Shown here: positions 34,617 to 45,345 of the stretch, piece after piece | Numbering within the stretch: the first letter of the stretch is position 1 | Layout: each line of letters opens with the position of its first letter | Source of the DNA: Aquila chrysaetos chrysaetos | Lineage: Eukaryota > Chordata > Aves > Accipitriformes > Accipitridae | Direction: 5' to 3' | Assembly: GCF_900496995.4 (NCBI RefSeq) | Contig: NC_044012.1 | Location: forward strand, 27,169,606-27,233,605 | DNA: 64,000 nucleotides | Translations under genes and position numbers: made by a program | The notes under the pieces: generated by a model | The model's input: only the letters and a program-made list of their open reading frames with translations | The model's database searches: none | Told to the model about the DNA's origin: nothing

Positions 34617-36979
34617 ATGAGCGGCAGCGGGGTGCGGGGTGCGGCGGCCGAGCGGGAGGAGTTCGTGAGCTTCTTCTCGCAGATCGTCCGCGACCTGACG
34701 GAGGGCGGCTTGGGGCATCCAGAGGTGGGCGACGCCGTGGCCCGGCTGAAGGAGGTGAGGGAGGCCCTGGGGGCCGGGGGAAGGTGGGGGCGGGGGCGCC
34801 GGGGCCGGGGCCGGGGCTGCCCGCTCCTCGCTGTCCGCAGGTGCTGGAGTACAACGTGCCAGGCGGGAAGTGCAACCGCGGGCTGACGGTGCTGGCCGCC
34901 TTCCGGGAGCTGGTGGCCCCCGAGCAGCAGGACCCGGAGAACCTCCGGTGCGCCTTGGCCGTCGGCTGGTGCATCGAGCTGGTAAGAGCTGGGGCGGGGG
35001 GGGGCGGACGGGGGCCCCGTGGGGATCCCGTAGGGACCCTGTGGGGACCCCCACCGTCCCCTAATCCAGCCTCTTGCAGTTCCAAGCCTTTTTCCTGGTG
35101 GCTGATGACATCATGGATGCGTCCCTCACCCGCCGGGGGCAGCTCTGCTGGTATAAGAAGGTGAGAGGGTTGAGGAGGCCTCTGTCCGCTGGGGGAGAGC
35201 AGGGAGTCCTGTGGGGTCAAGGTGTTTTGTGACACCTCCCTGCCCTCCTGGTGCAGGAGGGGATTGGTCTGGACGCCGTCAACGATGCCTTCCTCCTTGA
35301 GTCATCTGTCTACAGGCTGCTGAAGAAGTACTGCGGGGAGCGCCCCTACTACCTGAGCCTGCTGGAGCTTTTCTTGCAGGTAAGCCTAGCCCCTGCATCC
35401 CCTTCCCGCAGATTTACCTTGGGTCTGGGCCGTTTCTGGATGTTTGGTGGTGTGCAGGTCTCAGACTTTTCCTTAAGTTCCTGGGCATCCTGCCAGGCAT
35501 GCACCCTTCTTTCAGACTCGGAGAGGAGTTGAAATGGGGCTTGGGTTTGGGGTTTTCAGTGTGCTGTTGGGACTTCCCTGGGGGATTGCATGAATAAATC
35601 CTTTCTTTCCTCTTCAGACTGCCTACCAGACCGAGCTTGGGCAGATGCTGGACCTCATCACTGCTCCTGTTTCTCAGGTGGATTTGAATCGCTTCAGTGA
35701 GCAGAGGTAAAGAGGCGGAAAGGGCAGAGATGCCAGCCCTGTTGTGGCAGGTTGGCTCTGCTTGCAGTCCCTTCCAGACTCTGTGTAAGAGAGACAACGG
35801 CTTGCTGAAATGCTGCTGTCACCTACCAGGCGTCGCGGAGCGAGTCTTGCTCACACTGTCAGAGCTTGGGGGCTGGTTTGGAAGGAGATGCTGTTTTTTC
35901 CTGCCGGCCCTGATCTGCAGAGCCCTGATGGGAGAGGAAGGCCTGGGCTTTGTCACTGAGCGTCGTTCCCTTGTCACAGGTATAAGGCAATTGTTAAGTA
36001 CAAGACAGCATTCTACTCCTTCTACCTGCCCGTGGCTGCTGCCATGTACATGGTGAGTTTTATGCAAACAGTCTCAGGAGGGACCTAACCTTTGGTATGA
36101 GGCTGTCGAGGAGGGGAGGGAGTTTGGGAGATGGGAAAAGTAAGGGTGGAAGGCAAGTACTGGAAGGGTTTATTCCTTTTTCCTCCCCTCTTAGGCTGGT
36201 ATTGACAGTAAGGAGGAGCATGACAATGCCAAAGTGATCTTGCTGGAGATGGGTGAATTCTTTCAGATCCAGGTAGGAGGTGGCTCCCCATCCCTCAGTG
36301 CTTGTAAGACACTGGTTGTGGCGCTCACGTGTTTCCATCTTCGTACAGGATGATTACCTGGACTGCTTTGGGGACCCGGAGGTGACGGGGAAGGTTGGCA
36401 CTGATATCCAGGACAATAAGTGCAGCTGGCTGGTGGTGGAGTGTCTGCGTCGGGTTACACCAGACCAGAGGTGGATCCTGGAGGTAACACCACCAGGCTG
36501 ACAAACCCCCTGGAGATGGGGGAGAGGTGGTGTGGACTCCCTCCCTGAGGACACAGTGTAGAGGGAATGTAGTGCCATAACATACACCTGAAAAGCCATG
36601 TGCCAGCCTGCAGAGCTGCACTGTGCTGCTACCTGGCTGGGAGAAGGCTTGGTTGTTGTGAGTAGTGTAAGACAGTAGCAGGGAGAACAAGAGGTGACTC
36701 CTGCCACACTTTGAACGAGCAGCTCTGGCAGTGGCCGTAAGCTGGACCTCAACCTGACTTGTTCTGGTGTTTTCTCAGGAGAACTATGGCTGTAAGGAGC
36801 CTGAGAAGGTGGCAAAGGTGAAGGAGCTCTATGAATCTCTGGGTATGAGGGCTGCTTTTCAGGAGTGTGAGGAGAGCAGCTATCACCGCCTGCAGGAGCT
36901 GATCAAAAAGCATGCCAACCGCCTCCCCAAGGAGATCTTTCTTGGCCTAGCTCAGAAGATTTACAAGCGCCAGAAGTGA
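34617..36979 (+). CDS. FDPS: FDPS, farnesyl diphosphate synthase
   Basis: Mevalonate-pathway prenyltransferase that condenses isopentenyl diphosphate with dimethylallyl and then geranyl diphosphate to give farnesyl diphosphate, the precursor of sterols, dolichol and ubiquinone; target of bisphosphonates. Nine exons: 34617-34754, 34841-34981, 35080-35160, 35257-35379, 35618-35706, 35980-36052, 36195-36272, 36349-36483, 36779-36979. The product is 352 residues (human cytosolic form 353). Both Asp-rich Mg-binding motifs are intact: DDIMD at 102-106 and DDYLD at 242-246, followed by [12 protein letters not shown]. The chain-length-determining FF pair just before the first motif ([10 protein letters not shown]) is present. 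The C-terminus KIYKRQK matches human KIYKRRK. No N-terminal mitochondrial extension is seen in frame. Introns are 80-300 bp. The promoter has SRE-like and CCAAT elements. Confidence 0.97.
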
Positions 36980-37178
36980 TGGTGGGCCTGCCTGTGGACT
37001 GCTTGCTCTTTCCTAAGGGGGCCTGGTGGGTTTGCCCCCCCCCCCGTAGCTGCCTCGAGCTGGTCCCTACCCACCATCCAGTGGGTCTCCTGCCCTGGGG
37101 TGGGGGGCCAGGGACTGTTTGTAGACTGTGGGGGGGGGCTGCTGGGGGGTTTGTAGATCATCCGCCAGCCTGTGTGTC

Positions 37179-37184
37179 AATAAA
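37179..37184 (+). terminator. poly(A) signal of FDPS
   Basis: AATAAA about 200 bp after the FDPS stop codon, giving a very short 3'UTR that ends just before two long G runs. Confidence 0.8.
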
Positions 37185-37237
37185 TATAAATTATTGTGGT
37201 CGTATCGCTGCCTGGTGTCTGGGGATGGGGCTGAACC

Positions 37238-37324
37238 GGGGGGGGGGGGGGGGGGGGGGGGGCGGGGAGATGCCAGCACCCCCACGCTTTCCGGCCGCAG
37301 GGGTTGGGGGGGGGGGGGGGGGGG
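37238..37324 (+). repeat. two long G homopolymers (25 and 19 Gs)
   Basis: G runs at 37238-37262 and 37306-37324 lie between the FDPS poly(A) signal and the RUSC1 promoter. They could form G-quadruplexes and may mark a transcription pause or termination point. Run lengths in such homopolymers are often wrong in assemblies. Confidence 0.85.
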
Positions 37325-38294
37325 CGGACCGAAGCACCGCCCCCGCCGTCTCCCGGGAGGGGCGGGACCGGGGCGGCTCCCGGGCGGGGCGGGGGCGGGG
37401 CTCCTCCCTTCCGCCAGCCGCATTCGCCGCCGCAGCGCGACGAGGTGAGCGGGGCTGGGGGGCACGGCTGGCTCCAGGCAGCCGCAATGGGGAGGGGAAG
37501 GGGTGGCTGCAGCCCAGCAGCACCGCTCCCGCCGCGGGGGCCCGCCGGTCCTCCAGCCCCGGGACCTGAGCTCAGCGCCCGGTCGGGGCCGCCCCGGGGT
37601 CTGAGCTGACCATCCCCTGCCCGAGGCCGCCGGCAGATGCCCGGGGTCGGAGCTCTCCCCTCGACAGGGGCAGGGCCGAACGATGCGGCAGGCTGCAGCA
37701 GCTGCCATATCTGTGGCGTTTCTGAGGCCGAGCCAGGGCCGAGTGGCTCCTCACCCGACCCTTTGGCCGGCCGTGCCATCCTCCCTTGGCCAGGACCTCC
37801 CCGGCTGAGGTTTCAAGGGCGTTCACTCCTTGACGGCATCTCTGAGACACTCCTGACCCTCGAGACCCGGCAGAGGGAATTCAGCCCTGCCACTGTAGCT
37901 GCCTGGACTGGCCGGAGCTTCCTTGGACCATGCTCAGGTCGTGTTCCGCGGATCAGCCGCCGGCTCACCAGCAACTGGCTGCAGCCCCTGCCTGACTGGA
38001 CAGGCCTGAGTTCGGTGGGGAGCTGTGGGGCAGCTCCTCTCGGCTGGGTGTATTCCTGTCTCTGAACCTACAGGCTCTTGTGCTGGTCCCCTGCAGCCGG
38101 CCCTTCCTTGCTCGGTGGCTGCCGCAAGATCACTGCCATCCCTCTTGCCCTGTTCGTTCCTCTCCAGGTTTGTGCTGCTGCGTTCTCCCCTGCCAACTGA
38201 AAGGGTGTTTGATGTTTGCAGGGAGCTGGATGGTCTGAAGAGGGGAGCTGTGGGGCTCTCTGAGGAGCCCTGGCACTACCAGTGAGGCAGCATC
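37325..38294 (+). promoter_or_regulatory. RUSC1 upstream promoter and 5'UTR
   Basis: A CpG-rich block with GC boxes (37360-37400) precedes a likely non-coding first exon ending at 37444 (CGACGAG/GTGAGC). The rest up to 38294 is 5'UTR and intron. Plausible acceptors are CTCTCCAG at 38161-38168 and TTTGCAG near 38220. No other gene is seen here. Confidence 0.5.
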
Positions 38295-41200
38295 ATGCTG
38301 GCTCCGAAGAAAGGCCTACTGTGCAACCTCAACCACATCCATCTGCAGCACATCTCCCTGGGGCTGCACCTCTCCCGGCACCCGGAGCTGCAAGAGAACT
38401 CTGGCTCCATAGGTGGAGGAGACCAGACTGGCTGCAGCGACTGCCCGGAGAACTATGACCAAGTAGATGCCAATTCTAACAATCCCTCCTTGAAATGTCA
38501 GTGTTGCGAGCATCACACTCAGCAGCTGGTGATGCTGGGTTTCCAGAACCAGGCAGCTCAAGAGGATTTCCCCTGCCTGCATGCTGGGGAGGAGGAGGTG
38601 GCTTCGCCTTGTGATGCCCCTTGTGATCTGGCTTCCTCCTCCTTCTCCTCTGTTAGCAGCTGCTCGGATTTCAGCTTGGATGACTCCCCGGTCTCTGTGT
38701 ACTGCAAGGGGTTCTCCAGAGAAGAGTCCCAATCCCCTGAAAATCAGCCCACCATCAGTCCTATAGAAGATGCCCAGGATGGCAAGTCACTGGCTGACCA
38801 GGGTAGGACATGTGATGGAAGAGACGCCAACCTCAACCCCCCAGTGCTCCAGAGACCAGACGCCCTGGCTGGAGAGAGCCCGGACAGCCTCTGCAGCAGC
38901 AGCTTGCTCGACTCCCAGTGTGATGAGACCTCTCCCAGCATGGCAGCACAGGAGACCACCAGCATCTGCACCTACCTAGACCCTAACTGCAACCCCCTCC
39001 CCGACCCTGATGCTGTGCCTCCAGCTCCGCCGGCACCAGGACGGTGGGATCCCAGCCTGAGCAGAGCTCCTGAGCTGCAGCCCCGGGCTGGCAGCCTCCC
39101 CCCGCCTGTGCCCCCCCGGCCCCGGAGATGGCTGCAGGTTCTCAGTGGGCACAGAGCACAGCAGCCGCTCTTGCCTGCACAGCCGGCAGAGCCGGAGCCT
39201 GGCTCAGGTGACCTCTGCAGAGACGCAGGCAAGAAGACCATCACCTCCTTCCACGAGCTTGCCCAGAAGAGGAAGAGGAACGCCGCTGGGCCCACCCTTG
39301 CCCAGGCCAGGGCTGACCGGAGCGACTGGCTGATCATATTCTCACCTGACACGGAGCTGCCACCCCCCAGCGAGCTCCTCTCCAGCGCTGTGGGCCAGGA
39401 GCCAGCCTGGCCCCAGCTCCAGCACGACTGGCCAGCCAGACCTGCCAGCTCCAGGCAGAGAGAGGTGACAACGTTCAAGGAGCTGCGGTACCGCAGTGCC
39501 TCCAACAAGCCCAAGAGCCAGCCACCTGGCAAGTGGGCTGAGCCGGTGCCATCTCAGCACCCCTCTGCACCCCTTGAGACGGCCATAGGCGGTGAGGGCT
39601 TAGGCTGGGTGCCACCCATGCCTCTGGGCGGACAGTTGCTGGCATCTATGGACAGCCACCAGCTGAAGAGGAGGAGATCCCGACCAGGACTGCAGCCCAT
39701 TGCGGAGGGGCAGCTGGGGGACGCAGAGGAAGGGGGGCTGCCACCACAAAGCTGTCTTCCAGGAGAGAAGGGGCTGGGCTCTGGCTGTGATAAAGATGCC
39801 CTTGTTCGGAGGCTTGGGGGTCCTGGTGGGGCCCCCTGGGTGCCAGGGATGGTCAAGAGAGGAGAAGAGACCGGCGGGGAGGGTAAGAGTTTGGGTCCCT
39901 TCCAAGCTGAGTGCAGGAGTGTCACCCTTTAGGGGACTGAGCGGGGCAGGGGGGACCTGCAGGCTCTGGCACAGCGGCCACGTCTGAGGCTGCAGGACCT
40001 GGGGGGGCAGCCAGTTGCGGAGGCGGTGGGTGCGTGTCGCAGCTGCATGCCAAGCCAGCCTGCTCCTTGCTAGCTGGCAAGATGGTTTCTGTGCCCCTCG
40101 AGCACTCTGTGCCGGGCAGGGCCGAGGGGCCACTGCTGCCTTCCGCTTCTTGCACGCGTGGGTTTTCCCCCTCCACATCTCCGGCTGCGCTCGGGTGGGA
40201 CCCCTGAGTGTCCCCCCAGTCCCTGGGGCTGCCCTGGCCTGTCCCGGCTGCCCAGGGCCGGGCTGGCCCGCCCCGCCGAGACGGCACCTCCTCACCCCGC
40301 CCGGCCTACGGGCTCCCTCCGGGCCCTTCCTCTTCCCCGTCCTTCCCCACCGCGGGGCCCGCCCCGCCCCGCCCGCTGCCCTTCGCCCCGCCGCTGCCCC
40401 CGGCTCCATGGCCGAGCGCTACCCGGCCGGCCCCGGCCCCGGTGCTGCCGGCGGTGAGTGGGGCCGGGGCGGCGGGGCGGGCTCCTTGCGGCCTCCCGTG
40501 GCGGCCTCGGGCCTCGCTTCCCCCCGGCCCCGCCGCCCCCGTCACGCCCCTACGCCGGGGCAGCGCTTCACCGGCCGCGGGGGAGCCCGGCCGGGGCCCC
40601 GCGGGCTGCGCCTGACCCCGCCGCCCCCCCCCGGCTCTCTCCAGCCAGCGCCTCGCCGTCCGCCGCTGGAACCGCCCCGGGAGCAGCCCGGCCTGGCGGG
40701 GGGAGCACGGAGGGAGCCCGCCGCCCCCGGGAAGAGCAGAAGAAAGGTAACGGCCCCGCGGTGCCGGCCCCGCCGCCCACGCTCGGGGCCGAACGGCCGC
40801 TGGGCCGGGGCGGTTTCCCCTCCGGAGCCTCTGCCCGGTCCGGCCCGTCCTCGCTGAGCAGGGCTCCGGGAGGTGGCAGGGGCTTGGCGGGGGCGGCGGG
40901 GAGGTGAGGGGCTCGGCCCAGGGGCGGGGGTGGGCGGTGGGCCTGGCTGGTGTTTTGGGCGCGGGCACGGGCAGGCAGGGCTGCCTGCTGCGGGGCCCAG
41001 CCCTGCTCGCCTCTCGGCAGATGGGGCTGTCGAGCCGGAGAACGGGGGTGGGGCTGCCCAGGCATCTTGGAAACACCTTGAGGGTCTCCTGCCCACGTCT
41101 CCATCCTGGCCTTGTCCCCTTGGAAACGGCGGGTCCTTCATCCCTGCACCCGAGAGCTACAGGTTCCCAGGCAACGGCGTGGGATGCTCTGTTACCCTCC

Positions 41201-44200
41201 TGCCCGCTCCTCCCTGGCTCCTCCAGGCTTTGATGTCCAGAGCTGCTTCTTGCTGCAGCTGTGGCCAGCGTGATGCTGGTCAGCCCCAGCCAGCCCTGCA
41301 CTGCTGATGGGCTGAGGCAGGTGCTGCAGTGGTGGTGGGGTCGGGTGCCATGTTGACATCTTCCTTTCTGTTGTCTGGCAGCCCTGCTGATTGCCGTCAG
41401 CACCGCCGTGGATAAGATTATTGCCCACTTCAGCACCGCGCGGAACCTCGTGCAGAAGGTTAGGGTCTGGGCTGAGGCTCTGGCTGGGCTGGGGTGGGTA
41501 GGAGCAAGGGCAGGCCATGCAGGCTTTGGGCAGGAGGGGCTTTGGGAGTTCCAGGGGGAGGATCCCACCATCCCTCCCTGCAGGCTCAGGGTTAGGTGCT
41601 GCCATTCCCCTCCCTCTCCTCTCCTTGTGCCACCCTACTTCAGGCCCAGCTGGGAGACAGCCGGCTCAGCCCAGATGTGGGTTATCTGCTGCTGCACACC
41701 CTCTGCCCTGCACTCTATGCCTTGGTGGAGGATGGGCTGAAGCCATTCCAGAAGGATGTTATCACAGGCCAAAGGAAAAATTCCCCCTGGAGGGTGGTGG
41801 AAGCCTCTGTGAAGACAGGTTGGTGTGTGGAACACGCTCCTGGAGATATTGGCATCTCAGGGTGCCTGAAGCCCTTTTCCAGCCTGGGCTGGGGGAGAAT
41901 GTGTGCCCAGAGCAGTGACTGTCTGTTGTATATTTCACAGGCCCCAACACCCGCTCTCTCCACTCCCTGTGCTGGCACGTGGCTGGGCTGGCCCCTCTCA
42001 ACAGCACCAGACAGAAGTTTCACGCCTTTATCCTCGGCCTTTTGAAGTGAGTATTGGGCCTGCTGGCCCAGGCTGTTCTTGCTGTGATGGTAGGTTGGAA
42101 GAGAGTCCCAGGAGCTCTAACTTGGGTTCCTTTTGTCTTGTTTAGCATTAAGCAGCTGGAGCTATGGATCTCTCACCTGCAGAAGAGCCCAGGTAAGGAC
42201 ACAGTGCCTGGAAGCTCCCCACCCAAGTCCTCTCCTGTTTGCCAGGGTGATAATCCCATACCTGTTCCACCCCACGATGCTTGGATTTCCATAGTGGATA
42301 AGGGCATTGTTTTTCATGGTGCATCTTCAATACAACACCCAGCAGAAGTTGATCTGACCTGCTAGGACAGACTAGCTGGCCCTGGGAGGGGTGTGTGGGC
42401 AAGGGCAGGGCATTTTGCAGCTGTGCATATCTCGTAGGTGTAATCTCCGTGCTGTATTCACCCACGGCCTTCTTTGCCCTGAGCCAAGGCCCTTTTCCCC
42501 ACCTCGCTGATGAACTGCTGCTGCTCATCCAGCCCCTCTCGGTGCTGACTTTCCACATTGACCTGCTCTTTGAACACCACCACCTCTCCATGGATGTAAG
42601 ACCCCTGTCCCATCAGCTAGAGTCGCCTCTGTCTCCTGCCCATCACTCTGCTCAGGCTCGAGGGGCTGTGCAGCCCTCTCTGGAGGGCCAAAGCAGTGCT
42701 GCAGGGGCAAGCCTGGAAGATGAGATCCCCCCTGATACTGTGGGGAGGGCAGCCGGTGCAGAGGGCAGCACAAGGTCCCAGTCCCAAGCAGCTGTGCGTG
42801 GGCTGGTCCCTGGCCCCCAGGTGGGGGCTGCCCTGCAGCAGACCTTCCAGCATGTGCTGTGGTGGGGCGACCAGCTCAGTCGCACTTTCCTGGGAGCTGA
42901 CAGCCTCCCGGAGACCCGCAGGCCCAAAGCAGGCCCTCAGGATGCTGGGGCTGGCCTCAGTGGCTGGTGGGGCCAGCTGAGCCAGGCCTCCAGGATTTAT
43001 GCTGCTCCCAGGAAGGAAAAGTTCCCTTTTGTCTGGTGGACAAAGCTGCAGACGGCTGTGGGGGATTCCAGCCCTGGCCAGGTTGCGCGATCCCAAACAT
43101 CCGTGAATGAGCCTAAAGGCACGGAGCTGCAGCTCCTTCAGACCAAAGCTGTCCCTGAACTCTCCAGTCCAAAGTCCAGCAGCAGTGCTGACACCTCTGG
43201 GACCTCTTCCCCTGAAGACCTCCTCCCGCCTGCTGGAGCTGGAGCACCCACCAAGCCAGATGATCCTGCTGCTGAAGAGAAACTCCTGGTTGTTTGCCCA
43301 GAGCCTCATGCAAATAGGAACCAGGCAGCACCTTCTGACCCAGAGGCCGGTGGTCATCCTGGTCCTGACAAGGGCAGCTGGCTGGGCTGGCTCTTTGGAG
43401 CCACTAGCCCCTCTGCCAGGAGCTTCCCTCCCAGTCCTGATACCAACTCAGCTAGGTCCAGGTAAGACCCAGCCTGGGCAGGCAGGGTGGGGGGAGAAGC
43501 ATGTGCTGAGGAAGGGTTTTTCTCCCAGGCAGCAAGCGGAGAGCACACCATGAGGCTCGCTGGCCTTGCAGGGTGTCTTGTACTGCCTGTTATCCAGGTT
43601 TTGTGCTCCTGGGATTAGCGCATTTCCCAAGTGCTGCTGTCATCGCATTGTATCAGTCCTTTAGAGCAGCAGGAGCTCGTGGTGGAGGCTTGGTGGTGCT
43701 TGACAGGGCCTTTGTCAGCTCCCAGACCACCAGAATAGTCTTGAGCAGGATGGGTGGGAAAAGGCTTCCCAGATGACCTTGTGGCTTCCTTTGCTTTGTG
43801 GCAGGAGACCTTCTAGCTGGCTGTCCCCCAGCGCATGTGTCCTGGCTGTGGTGGTGAAGGGGCTGACATCTGAGAAGACCCATGCCCAAGAACAGCCAGA
43901 GAGGAACATATCCAACTCACCCCAGACTCACAGGTGATGCAGGGCACTGTAGTGTTTGGGGCTGGAGAGCTGGTGGTGGATTTTTCAGGGTGGGGGAGCA
44001 GGGGAAGCAGGGGCTGTTTCCAGACATAGCCTGGCTATCCTACAAGCCTTTGTAGGGAAAGGCTTGCACCAACACTCCTTATTGCTAACTTCCACCTTGA
44101 CTGCCCCCTCTGGGGATTCCCCCATCTCCTGCTGAGGTTTGGATGAACCTGTGTGTCTGCCTAGCCCTGGTCAGTTGTTTTTCGCAGACATTTTTGCAGG

Positions 44201-44840
44201 GAGTTTTGAGCATTTTGTTTCTCTTTTATGCTTTCTGGATACACAGCAGCTTGTTGGAGCAACCACATGGCAGCTCTGACCAAATTGTGGCAGGTCAGGA
44301 AAGCTGTAGTGGTCCATCTGTGCTTGTGCAGTGTCTGTCCAAGCAAGCACGGAGGGCGAGTGGCCATCCCACACCAACGTTCAGCTGTCTCCCTCCTCCC
44401 CAGCCCTCGCTGGCCCTGACCTAGATCTCCCCACCATGTCTGCACAAGAGCTGCTCATGCTCTGCTGCTGCTCCAAGGGTCTGCTTGGCAGGACAGCTTT
44501 GTGATGTGGCTTCTCGATCAAATCTGTCATCAGATGGCATCTCTGCCTGAGGAGGGTGGTCACTGGCTCCACACACGAGCATCAAAACCCTTGCAGAGTC
44601 CTGTGGGAGCCTCTCTCAGTGGTATCTGGGGTCCATGGGGAGGTGAATCCCCGATGGCATTTGTTGTGCAGGGCAGTTCGGGCGCTGTGTGACCACACTG
44701 GCACGGCCGATGGTCACCTGAGCTTCCAAAAAGGAGACATCCTGCAGCTGCTTTCCACCGTGGATGAAGACTGGATCTGCTGCTGCCATGGAAACAGCAC
44801 TGGCCTAGTTCCTGTTGGTTACACATCCCTAATTTTGTGA
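38295..44840 (+). CDS. RUSC1: RUSC1 (NESCA), RUN and SH3 domain adaptor, long form
   Basis: An adaptor in neurotrophin signalling and vesicle transport that links TrkA, TRAF6/NEMO and syntaxin/kinesin. Coding exons: 38295-39882, 40645-40746, 41382-41458, 41644-41818, 41941-42046, 42146-42192, 42438-43461, 43805-43933, 44672-44840; 1138 residues (human long form 902). Exon 1 starts [20 protein letters not shown], as in human, and contains [40 protein letters not shown] and [11 protein letters not shown], all conserved islands in a low-complexity N-half. The RUN domain spans about 564-745 ([16 protein letters not shown] ... [10 protein letters not shown]). The last exon is an SH3 domain ([16 protein letters not shown] ... 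[11 protein letters not shown]). Phases agree throughout and all introns are GT-AG. A shorter form starts at 40408 and joins the same exons. The gene converges on ASH1L. Confidence 0.94.
40408..40453 (+). CDS. RUSC1: RUSC1 short-form first coding exon with its own CpG promoter
   Basis: Within a second CpG island (about 40240-40900) an ATG at 40408 opens 15 codons ([15 protein letters not shown]) ending at a GTGAGT donor after 40453. It leaves phase 1, the same phase as the long exon ending at 39882, so both splice cleanly onto 40645. The result is a protein of about 624 residues with the RUN and SH3 domains but without the long N-half. Human RUSC1 also has short forms that begin MAEAQ... and enter the same EQKK-GLLIAV junction; here EEQKK-ALLIAV. 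Confidence 0.75.
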
Positions 44841-45319
44841 AGAGACCTGAGGAAGCAGGTGCCACCTCCTGGAAGGACTGTCTCCTACCATGTCTTCACC
44901 ACCTTCAGGGCTGGCAGTTCTGCAGGGGACCCTGCCCTCGTGCCCGTCGCTGCTGCTCTCATTTGCATGTTACTGTCTGCCGTGGGTGCATCCCATGAGC
45001 CACTGCTGTGTGTGTCCCTGCAGAGCTGCTGGTACTTCACTGTGGCTCCCATTTGGGAACTGCTCTCATTCATGCTTCCTCAGCTGCTGCCCACGCCGGT
45101 GCCGAGGAGGGAAGGATCCTGTCCCTGTGCGGTGCTCACAGTCCTGGATGTTGTCTCTGTGCTGTTTGTGTCCTGCTGCTGCTGCCACCTCCATGTGCCC
45201 TGGTCTGCCCTGGTGCTGGGGCTGGTGGCCCAGGCTGGCCCCAGCTGCGGCTGCACAGTCCCAGCACTCTGTAAATAGTTGTAATCACAGGAACGAGCTT
45301 ATTGGGGGGGAAAGCTGGA

Positions 45320-45325
45320 AATAAA
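45320..45325 (+). terminator. poly(A) signal of RUSC1
   Basis: AATAAA 480 bp after the RUSC1 stop codon, followed by a G/T-rich downstream element (TTGTGACTC..GTGTCTGCATGTGTG, then a G-rich tract at 45365-45415). The 3'UTR 44841-45340 has no other feature. Confidence 0.8.
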
Positions 45326-45345
45326 GGTTGTGACTCACGTGTCTG

